From positions 1-21,740 of the forward strand of contig JALNXR010000006.1 of assembly GCA_023230265.1 (NCBI GenBank): a stretch of 21,740 bases of DNA. The letters run 5' to 3'. The position numbers and the translations under genes are program-made. This DNA is from Bacteroidales bacterium. GTDB lineage: Bacteria; Bacteroidota; Bacteroidia; Bacteroidales; UBA932. The notes beneath the pieces are model-generated. The model was not told the DNA's origin and searched no databases. It worked only from the letters and a program-made list of their open reading frames with translations. Below are positions 1-7,513 of the stretch, piece by piece. Position 1 is the first letter of the stretch. Every line of letters begins with the position of its first letter.

Positions 1-353
1 ACAGAGAGTAGTGGCAATATATACCTTTGAACTCTTCGCTGCTCTGCGATAAATATTTTTAAGGTAAAAAATTTTAGAGGTGAAAAATGTGGAAACCTGG
101 GAACGCCGAGCACCAGCTTTGCGCCTTTGAGACTTTGCTGGCAAAACTCTGAAACAACTCTGAGACCTCTGCAACTCTGTGAGAGATAATTTATCAAGTA
201 AATCCTGTTAATCCTGTAATCCTGTCTAAAAAAATTTTGGTTGCGGCTACGCTGCGCTAAGTTCTTTGCTGTGCCATGGCGTAGCCGCAGGCGAAGACTG
301 GTGGTTTTCAAAAAAGTGCAACCGTTTTGTTCCTATGTCCAGTGATCTGGACC
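1..353. other. Non-coding stretch with degenerate short repeats
   Basis: I see no convincing gene here. The stretch holds a cluster of CTCTG-containing short repeats (about 147-183), a triple ATCCTGT repeat at about 200-226, and an inverted repeat at 242-289. A 6-bp-stem hairpin (GTCCAG/CTGGAC, 337-352) sits just past the stop codon of the restriction-enzyme remnant, but no T-run follows it, so I do not call it a terminator. Such low-complexity repeats are, as far as I know, common in intergenic DNA of Kiritimatiellota and relatives. Confidence 0.5.
242..289. repeat. Inverted repeat, 11-bp perfect arms
   Basis: TGCGGCTACGC (242-252) is matched by its reverse complement GCGTAGCCGCA (279-289), with a 26-nt loop. 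No run of T follows on either side, so a terminator role is not supported. It is probably a REP-like intergenic palindrome. Confidence 0.6.
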
Positions 354-1264
354 TCACGCCGACCCTTTGACCAGCGCAATCTCTTCCGGTGTTAATCTGT
401 AGAGCTGAAAAATAATTTCATTAAGCTGCTCCTCCGCCGCGGCGATTTGTAGGTCCAGCAGTTGCAGTTCCTGGTCGATGACAATGATGGAGTTTTTCAG
501 TGTCTCATCCTTGGTGGAGCGCAGTGAGAGAATTTTGGCCAGCAGCTTTTTGCCGTCAAATTTCTCGGTAATATTGGTGGTCCGCGCAAATTGCCGCCAC
601 TGCGCTGCAATCAACGGGGTATCCGGTTTGTCAAAGAGCTCGACCACCGCAACGCCATTGATCAGCAGACGCAGTTCAGCGTCATCATTCTCCACCAACA
701 CCTCTGCATTGACGTTTAACCTGGCATCCAGCTCATCCAGATGGTGCTGTAGGCTCAATGCAGCTTGCTCCTTGGCCCAGGCAGTCAAGGCGCGCCCCTT
801 TAAGTCAGCGGGTTTTTCCGGGCTTTTCGCCCAATCGCCGACACTTTTCGCATCCGCCCACAACCAGCCTGGCGCGTGCTTGCGCTCAATCATCTGCGAA
901 CCCTGCAACCGGCGTTCAATCTTGTTGATCAGATCCCGTTGTCGGGTGTGCATCGCCTGTAAAGCCAGCGCACGGCTGCCAACAGCCTGCTTCTCCGCAT
1001 CGGTCGCGTTTGGGATGGGCAGCGGTGCGAGAAACTGTTGCTCAATATCATAGAATCCATTAGCTTTTGGACGCGCAATAAGTTTGAAAATGAAATTAGG
1101 CACGGGCGAGTTAAGCACTCCCAATAAATAGGCCATGTCAGTTTCAGCTTTTGGTATGATTGCAAAAACACGGCGATCATCCTGAATGTATTGCCCTGTA
1201 AAATCTCCCGCTATACGAATGCCCGTTGCAGTTCCAGCAATCATAAGACGGGCAATAACTCTGC
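354..1264 (-). pseudogene. C-terminal remnant of a type IIG (Eco57I-like) restriction-modification enzyme, copy 1
   Basis: This is the longest of four copies. It encodes about 300 residues matching the specificity (TRD) and C-terminal end of Eco57I/PglX-like type IIG enzymes: a segment running from IARLMIAGT through YLLGVLNS to QFLAPLPIPNATDAEKQAV, then a helical region ending in LYRLTPEEIALVKG. The ending LYxLTxEEIxLV is typical of this enzyme class. The methyltransferase domain with its NPPY motif is absent. The frame stays open up to 1436, but that upstream part overlaps the helicase gene in another frame and does not look like methylase. The recognisable part starts right at the helicase stop codon. 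Positions 363-1037 align with 14209-14883 without any indel. I call it a truncated gene. Whether it is expressed cannot be told. Confidence 0.7.
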
Positions 1265-3331
1265 TTAGCGCATTTCCTGAAGGAATCTGGAGATCGGTAT
1301 GGTTCCGGTGATCAATAAAAAGTCGCGAGCACGGGTGGCTGCGACATAGAGTAATTGACGTTCCATATCCAGAATAGCCTGTGTGTCCGCATCGTGCATT
1401 GTGCCGTTCAAGCGGGATTGAAGTGGGATAGTCCATTCATCACATGCCATTACAGCTACGGCTTTAAATTCCAGCCCCTCTGCATTGGGCATGGTTGCAA
1501 TTGCAATTTTGCCCGCAGCAGGAGTGTCTCCCTGATCTAAAAAGAGATGGTCGCAATTGACCAACTGAGACACAGTCCGGGCACGTTCAAAAAGTGTGTC
1601 ACTGCGTATGAACAGACAGCATTCTTGTGGTTTAACACCTGACTCGAAGACCTGTTCGAACCAACGGGATATACCTAGCTGTTCTTCCTCTTCGCTTGGA
1701 TATTGACGGACCTCAGGAGGTATCCCTGAAAACATTGAGATGGTGTATTTACGATCTTCAATAACTCCGTCCATATCTTGAAACTGTTTCAAAATTAAAC
1801 GATCCGCCCATGAGCGAATTTGCTGCGTTGTGCGGTAGTTCACCTTTAATGTGTAGGAACGTCCTGCAATATTAATTCCAGCTGAAAGCCACGAAACCAA
1901 CGGTTGACGGATTCTCTGAGCGAGATCACCGGTGAAGAACAGTGATTGCGGTGTTTTACGCATGGCGTTGAGCAGTACAAGGTGCTCATGTCGCAGATCC
2001 TGACACTCGTCAATAATGATGTAATCGAATGGTTGTTGCAGAGAGCCGTTGGTGAGCTGCCGCGCTACATTACGAACTTGGCGAAAGGGCGGGGTTAATT
2101 TATGATCTTTCAGTAAACGAGTGGCAAGGTCAACAATTTTCCAGACCTCACTGCGTTGCTTCCGATTCAACCGTACCAGGCGTCCACGACGCGAAAGGTT
2201 AGTATACGCATCCAGGTTGGCTACCTCAAATGCCTCAATGACTTGACTCCACTCATCAAAAAGAAAGTCATCTGAGTACATGCTGAGGGCCAGCTCTTTA
2301 ACAGCCTGCGAAAGCGCCCCACGAACCTGGGCCTCCTCCGCAACCGGAAATTCTGTATGGTGATTACTCAAAAGCGTTTCCGGCAGAGTGTCAATCGCAG
2401 CCACAGTAATACGCTTTGTAATATTTGATTCTTTACCAGCCAAATGCTCAACTAATTGCCTCAACGAGGCCGCCAGCGGCTTGGAAATCGTGGTTATCAG
2501 GATGCGGGCTGACGTATCCTCTCTGGTAAGGTATACAGCCCGATGCAGGGCCACAACCGTTTTACCTGTTCCGGGGCCGCCGGAAACGCGGGTGTCACCA
2601 TTGAAAGTCGCTTCCACCAGCTTGCGTTGGCTGGGATGCAGAAAGATGCGCCAGTCGTCCCACGACGCCGATAAAGCAGCCTCGAGAGCTGTCTGTGATT
2701 CGATTGCGTAAAACCGTCGAGCGGCATCTGGTGCCAGAAATGGATTGACCGTCTTTGTTACTTTTTGAATTTGCTTAGGCTTGCCACCATCAGCAAGTGT
2801 TAACAGAGCCTCGCCAGCCTCTTCAGGCAGATGTACGATCAGGTCTAATAGTTCATCCTCAGAACGTACAGTGCGGACATCGTCGATCCACTCAGCCGGA
2901 ACACCGATCCAGGCAAACTCCGTTCTTGGTAAATTGCCGAATATGGGTTGGCGTCGACTCTGCATTAAGCGCTCTGCTTTTGGGCGTTTATCCGGCACAA
3001 ACAAATCACGTATCTCGACTATCTGCATGGCACCGGTTGTTGGATTGGATACGAATTTTCGTTTTTCAGCCCAGGCATAGGCTTTATCATGGTGGTCGGC
3101 GTGGCAGAGAACTGTACCGTATTCAGATTCATGGAGGATAATTCGGATATCCCGCGTGCAGCGTAACGACCAGAACCCAGGATCGCGGCATCGATCTAAC
3201 CGGTGTTTTTGTAAACTTGGATGAGCTGGATTACTATAAAACATTAGCGTTGATTCACGAACACTTTTCTGTTCTTCAACTTGTAAGTTTGTGTAACTTG
3301 AAGAAAATGATTTAGCTTGAAAAAGTTCCAT
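1265..3331 (-). CDS. UvrD-like SF1 helicase with N-terminal RelE-like domain
   Basis: A 688-residue ATP-dependent SF1 helicase or translocase. Visible motifs are Walker A GGPGTGKT (251-258), DExQ-type Walker B IIIDECQD (438-445), motif III GDLAQRI (468-474), motif IV VNYRT (497-501), motif V EGLEFK (618-623) and motif VI YVAATRARD (662-670). Residues about 30-92 (HPSLQKHRLD, WSLRCTRDIRII, HADHHDKAYAWAEKRK) read like a RelE/ParE-type fold, known as a fusion to UvrD-like helicases in conflict systems. The frame opens at 3355. I chose the ATG at 3331 because AAGGTG lies 3 nt before it and the upstream gene ends at 3339. It is the last gene of the six-gene operon, and its C-terminus looks natural. 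Likely role: nucleic-acid unwinding or remodelling in a defence complex. Whether the RelE-like part cuts RNA is unknown. Confidence 0.88.
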   Translation of the reverse strand: MELFQAKSFSSSYTNLQVEEQKSVRESTLMFYSNPAHPSLQKHRLDRCRDPGFWSLRCTRDIRIILHESEYGTVLCHADHHDKAYAWAEKRKFVSNPTTGAMQIVEIRDLFVPDKRPKAERLMQSRRQPIFGNLPRTEFAWIGVPAEWIDDVRTVRSEDELLDLIVHLPEEAGEALLTLADGGKPKQIQKVTKTVNPFLAPDAARRFYAIESQTALEAALSASWDDWRIFLHPSQRKLVEATFNGDTRVSGGPGTGKTVVALHRAVYLTREDTSARILITTISKPLAASLRQLVEHLAGKESNITKRITVAAIDTLPETLLSNHHTEFPVAEEAQVRGALSQAVKELALSMYSDDFLFDEWSQVIEAFEVANLDAYTNLSRRGRLVRLNRKQRSEVWKIVDLATRLLKDHKLTPPFRQVRNVARQLTNGSLQQPFDYIIIDECQDLRHEHLVLLNAMRKTPQSLFFTGDLAQRIRQPLVSWLSAGINIAGRSYTLKVNYRTTQQIRSWADRLILKQFQDMDGVIEDRKYTISMFSGIPPEVRQYPSEEEEQLGISRWFEQVFESGVKPQECCLFIRSDTLFERARTVSQLVNCDHLFLDQGDTPAAGKIAIATMPNAEGLEFKAVAVMACDEWTIPLQSRLNGTMHDADTQAILDMERQLLYVAATRARDFLLITGTIPISRFLQEMR

Positions 3332-3338
3332 ATTCACC

Positions 3339-5843
3339 TTACTGCATTGTGCCAATGGAGGAGCCTAACTCACGATCTTCCACAGTATCTTCCTTCTTTA
3401 TAAACCGTGCTACAAAATCTGAGAAATTACCGGTTAGCTGGTTCATATTAGCAAGCATGGTTTTTGGGAATTTAACGTTGGACAAGATGCCATTAAACTC
3501 AATAAGGGTAAGTAATTGTGTGCGTAAGTGGCTGTCTTCGTTTGTCAGTAAAAACCCTTTGTACTCTTTTTTCTCGCGTACATGAAGTGCAAAAAGAATT
3601 GAAAATAAAGCATTTTTCCTTGGTACATTAAAACTGTCTGTTAAATCTGCTTCTGGCAAATACCTAATTAAGGCTTGCAGATAGGAAATGACAGAATCTG
3701 GATCGACTACAATCTCTGTATGCCAGCACAGCATGCGGAAAAATGACCACCAAAACATTTTTGCTTGTTGTGTATCCCCAAATTTGCTTTTAACGCAATA
3801 GTCTACAAGCAACTCTAAGTCTTGTGGTTGGTCACCAAGAACATAGCCGGAAGCATTCGCTTCTGCCCATGATGGAAAAGGCTGTTGTCTGCTGAGAAGG
3901 GTTCGGATATGTGTTTTATAAGCTTGTGAAGCATGTTCGTGACAGTAGTTATTTAACTTACTCCATAAGTTGCGAGCACTCTGTTGACCAGGTATATTGC
4001 CGTTATTCCAGAGATGATTTGCAATAGTTTCAGTCAACTCTGAAGCTTTTCTGTCTGGTAATACACGTGTGCCAAATAAACCTCGGGTTGGTTGGTGTGG
4101 ATTAGCCTTCCATCCCCAGCGATCAAGGGCGCCAAAAGGAAAGGTTTTTGAGAGGGTCGCAGGAGTAGAATCAATACGATATCGCTTAATCGCATTTTGT
4201 AAGGCAGAAGTTTGAGATTTATCGCCATTGCTGTATTGTACCAGCAGTTTAAGTAACTCCACATTCTCAGGGTTATCGTAAATACGCCCTGTCACAGGCT
4301 GGGCTTCCAGATAGCCTTTGTGTTTAGGTTCAGGCTTCGTTGCCGTTTTTTTATTGTGTTTTTCCTCATCGGGAGCAAAGGCATAGGTGAGCGTAACAGA
4401 GCCTATTTCTTTTTTGTCCTCAGATACAAATGGTCGCGAATTATCAGCAGCTAATACTGTAAACTTTGCATTGCCTCTGGCAGCTTCGACTGTGGCTTCC
4501 AGGCGTAGAGGAATTTCATCTGACAGTTGTGTGAAAAGACCTGCCTGCAATCTGCGTGCAAAATCATACTCTGGATCGTCACATGGCAGACGCTGGATAA
4601 GCATGGAAAAGACATCCCGATGGCGGTTGATGCAGAAGGCATTCCGAATATTATCGTCGCTTAACCTCCATGGGTTTCCCGGTTCGACCTCTTGATTGGC
4701 GCTAACAAGTTGTTTCCAATTGTCATCTGTCCAGATTTTGTATTCCGCCAATGTGTCGTAATAAGTCGGTAAATTATTGCAGCGGCGCTCTGCAAACATC
4801 TGTGATCCCTGAGCAACAGCATTAATCTTCCTTAATCTAATTTCAGTGCCCGGGTATAACTCGCTAAGGATCGTTTTTATTCCTTGAGGGTCATAACATG
4901 CTAACCAGCCATGCACTAAAATGACATCATCAGTTTGGGGAGAGGTGTTCAGGCGAAGAGGCCTTAGTAATTGAGGTAAATTTTGCCAGGTATTTTGCAA
5001 TGGAGTGTGCTTTTCAACAGGGATTCTCTTCCAGCGGTTATTAGTGCTTACCCATATGTTGAATTTGTTCAAATCGGATTCTAAAGACTGTTGAACTTCA
5101 GATGCCGTTTGGCAATGTAGTAGCTGATTACGTTCTGGGATCTCTCCAAAAATTTCACTCCACGCAGCATTCAATACCGTATAACGAGGATTGCCGCGGT
5201 TTTCTGTTATACAAGCACGTACCGGAGCAATCCAGTTGGGATCTTTTTCGTGATTTCTCCAAGTCAGACGTGTAAATTCGGTGCCGGCAGAGTCCAAATC
5301 AAGCACCCATACAGCGGTGTTATCATTAGAGGCGTTACAAAAACATCTGCCGTCTCCACTTACCAACCAATCCAGCATAATTGCAACCGGGCGCCAAAGT
5401 AATGACACCTCTCGATAGTTATTTTTGAGTTCACGTAGCAGCGCATCCTGCGCGTCTTCGTTGAGGCGGTTAGGGATTGCAAAAGCTAGGTGTTGCTGAT
5501 CAATATGGGGCGGATAATGTGCCTTAATGGCGTTAGCAATCAAGCTAGCGGTGCCCCAGACTTCTTTTGCCTTTACAAGATTGGACCAGAGAATTTCAAT
5601 AGAAGTCAGTTCAGCTGTGTAGACAGGTGGAGCATGGTCGCCTACTGCAACTTGAAACTGCTTGGTGCAGACCTGTGGGCGAAAGGCCTTGGGGTCACTC
5701 CAGGTCATAATTTCATCCTGATCCTTGCTCCCGTCAGGGTTTACATAGGGTGGGCAGCCGAGAACAGCATAGGCTGTATTTAAGTTGTTTGTCTCATCCT
5801 GCCAGCGGAACGCTCTGCCGCTGGGGTCGAATCCGGTGTTCAT
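3339..5843 (-). CDS. Degenerate Hsp70/actin-fold protein with helical C-terminal half
   Basis: 834 residues. The first 470 or so follow the order of an Hsp70-like protein: LAFAIPN (119-125, compare the VPN of DnaK), LLWRPVAIMLDWL (148-160), a phosphate-2-like strand VWVLDLDSAGTEF (178-190), an adenosine-site-like segment DDVILVHG (305-312), and NAVAQGSQMFAER (341-353) followed by LPTYYDTL (358-365). A beta-rich region follows (about 425-520), then a helical region unlike DnaK. The phosphate-1 motif (GIDLGTT in DnaK) is not recognisable; only GFDPSG (4-9) occurs near the N-terminus. ATP hydrolysis may therefore be lost. The start overlaps the upstream stop by 4 bp (ATGA), with AAGGAG 8 nt before it. 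The reading-frame call is firm. The Hsp70 assignment is by motif reading and less certain. Role in the operon: perhaps scaffold or sensor (inference). Confidence 0.72.
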   Translation of the reverse strand: MNTGFDPSGRAFRWQDETNNLNTAYAVLGCPPYVNPDGSKDQDEIMTWSDPKAFRPQVCTKQFQVAVGDHAPPVYTAELTSIEILWSNLVKAKEVWGTASLIANAIKAHYPPHIDQQHLAFAIPNRLNEDAQDALLRELKNNYREVSLLWRPVAIMLDWLVSGDGRCFCNASNDNTAVWVLDLDSAGTEFTRLTWRNHEKDPNWIAPVRACITENRGNPRYTVLNAAWSEIFGEIPERNQLLHCQTASEVQQSLESDLNKFNIWVSTNNRWKRIPVEKHTPLQNTWQNLPQLLRPLRLNTSPQTDDVILVHGWLACYDPQGIKTILSELYPGTEIRLRKINAVAQGSQMFAERRCNNLPTYYDTLAEYKIWTDDNWKQLVSANQEVEPGNPWRLSDDNIRNAFCINRHRDVFSMLIQRLPCDDPEYDFARRLQAGLFTQLSDEIPLRLEATVEAARGNAKFTVLAADNSRPFVSEDKKEIGSVTLTYAFAPDEEKHNKKTATKPEPKHKGYLEAQPVTGRIYDNPENVELLKLLVQYSNGDKSQTSALQNAIKRYRIDSTPATLSKTFPFGALDRWGWKANPHQPTRGLFGTRVLPDRKASELTETIANHLWNNGNIPGQQSARNLWSKLNNYCHEHASQAYKTHIRTLLSRQQPFPSWAEANASGYVLGDQPQDLELLVDYCVKSKFGDTQQAKMFWWSFFRMLCWHTEIVVDPDSVISYLQALIRYLPEADLTDSFNVPRKNALFSILFALHVREKKEYKGFLLTNEDSHLRTQLLTLIEFNGILSNVKFPKTMLANMNQLTGNFSDFVARFIKKEDTVEDRELGSSIGTMQ

Positions 5844-7510
5844 GACATTAGCTCCTTGAGAACGGATTCCATGCGGCGCTGAAAGAACTGCATAATATCC
5901 TGTTGCTTGTCGGGGGGCAGTTCAAATAATGAGGCGCGTCCTCTATGCACTTCATTTACGGACTCTGCTGCTCTGATCAGCAGTAATTTCGGGATGTTTG
6001 CCGACTCTGTGCCCTCTGCATCCTTAGTTTGGCGATACCACTCTAATCCTGCCTGCTCGATACCATCTAAACACTCAATGCGGAGTTTCTTTGCGGTTTC
6101 AGGATCTTGCCAGCGTCTATCACCGACCAGGGTCCAGACAGGTATGATGCGCGTCTCTTCCCACTCGGTTGAAACAACAACCCAGTAGAGATCGGCATTC
6201 ATAAGATCCGGTGAGAGACCAAGTGAGCGGAAAGCTATGCCGACATCCTCCCTGTTGAAAAGATAGAGTGAGATGAAGTTTCCATCTTTTTCAAACACCA
6301 GAGGCCCGTCAAAAGGTTCCGCTTTGAACCAGCAGCCATCCAGCGGCTCTTTTCTGATACGAATTGGTTTGTTGGATGCATGGAACGCAGGCGGTTGCTC
6401 ATCCAAGGTTAGAGCACGCATAACCTCCATCATGCAGGCACGCACATGGTCGGTCCAGGTGCGACGTTTCCAGCGCCAGCTCTGATCACGGATATCCTCC
6501 TGATGAAGTAGCTTCTGGTATGCCACCCAGACTCTGACATAGCGCACATTCTGCTGTAATGCGTAGTTCGGCATACGGCAGGGGATTGCAAGCGGGGTTA
6601 CACTGGTCAGAGTCGGCGATGACAAAAATTGTTCACATCGGCGCGCAAAGGCATCCACCCGACGTACACGTCGGCTGCAAACCGTTTCATCATTATTTCG
6701 CAGCAGCTCTCCGGTGCATTTTTTACAACGGGCACACTCTTCTGCGACATATGCCATTGCAGCTGTTCGAGCTCGGCGGCAAAAATCATGTACAACCCGG
6801 TTTTCCAATGTGTCAGCGGTCTCTTCCCGTATCACAGCCATTAACTGCTGCCGATCTCCGGCTTTAATGGCAGCGGTATGTCCGGGACGGCGTGCGTAGT
6901 CGATAAGCGAGGTAAGGTCTATCTCCTGAAGGCGATCCAGCCTGACCTGGGCATGTTTACGCTGCAGTAAGCGTCTCGGTCTTTCGACAAGCTCTTGAAT
7001 TGAACCCGGTAAATCTTCGGCAAGATCACAGATTAAAGCGCGCGAAGCAAAGTCTTCATCCTGAGATGAAAAAAAATTCTTAATCTGCTGCGTTAATGGC
7101 TGTTCAAGAAACAGGTCATAAAGCTCTGCACGTTTTTTATAGAGATTATCGGCAAGTTCCTGCAGGTTATTGGTTAACATACTATGGAACTTGCCAGGCC
7201 ACTCCTCATAACTTGTTGACTGGGCATCTTTGTATGGCAGAATGGTAGTTGCCTCCTGCATTGGTAAACGCAGAGTCAAATCCTGTGGACCATCTGCGCG
7301 AAATGACGGGCCGGGGAGTTCAAACCAGACGCTGCTATCTGATAAGCGTGTCGGAGTCAGTCCAACTGCCAGATGTGCCACCTCTTCTTCAGATGCATCA
7401 CAAATCCAGATGCCTGCGCCATTATCCGGTCTAACCCCTCTGTCAGGCGTAACACCTCTTGCCGGAGAGAGTATTACCTGCCAGGGGTATTCTGTGAATG
7501 CCCATGACAT
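5840..7510 (-). CDS. DUF2357/McrC-like protein
   Basis: 556 residues. The region 174-250, with LVERPRRLLQR, RRPGHTAAIKAGDR and especially ADTLENRVVHDFCRR (232-246), matches the conserved core of DUF2357-type proteins, the McrC relatives that pair with McrB-like AAA+ GTPases/ATPases. In known partners this core precedes a PD-(D/E)XK nuclease. Here I cannot find a clear D...ExK site downstream, so nuclease activity may be lost or very divergent. A cysteine group C259, C262, C265, C278 could bind a metal. The gene starts 3 bp after the McrB-like gene stops and overlaps the next gene by 4 bp, so translation is probably coupled. Likely role: the partner subunit that caps or is driven by the AAA+ ring. 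The family call is fairly confident, the activity is not. Confidence 0.72.
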   Translation of the reverse strand: MSWAFTEYPWQVILSPARGVTPDRGVRPDNGAGIWICDASEEEVAHLAVGLTPTRLSDSSVWFELPGPSFRADGPQDLTLRLPMQEATTILPYKDAQSTSYEEWPGKFHSMLTNNLQELADNLYKKRAELYDLFLEQPLTQQIKNFFSSQDEDFASRALICDLAEDLPGSIQELVERPRRLLQRKHAQVRLDRLQEIDLTSLIDYARRPGHTAAIKAGDRQQLMAVIREETADTLENRVVHDFCRRARTAAMAYVAEECARCKKCTGELLRNNDETVCSRRVRRVDAFARRCEQFLSSPTLTSVTPLAIPCRMPNYALQQNVRYVRVWVAYQKLLHQEDIRDQSWRWKRRTWTDHVRACMMEVMRALTLDEQPPAFHASNKPIRIRKEPLDGCWFKAEPFDGPLVFEKDGNFISLYLFNREDVGIAFRSLGLSPDLMNADLYWVVVSTEWEETRIIPVWTLVGDRRWQDPETAKKLRIECLDGIEQAGLEWYRQTKDAEGTESANIPKLLLIRAAESVNEVHRGRASLFELPPDKQQDIMQFFQRRMESVLKELMS

Positions 7511-7513
7511 AAA

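Noticed and set aside
478..1053. Plus-strand open frame of about 190 codons (also at 14324-14911 and 18264-18851)
   Set aside because: These are antisense to the restriction-enzyme remnants. They are conserved only because the remnants are repeats; the low-complexity Ser/Arg-rich product resembles no protein, and the sense frame has recognisable motifs.
354..1264. Functional BREX PglX or type IIG methylase
   Set aside because: No methyltransferase motifs (such as NPPY) and no N-terminal nuclease are present; only the C-terminal specificity side remains.
1265..1436. Extension of the restriction-enzyme remnant frame upstream to 1436
   Set aside because: This part overlaps the helicase motif VI region in another frame and has no methylase-like sequence.
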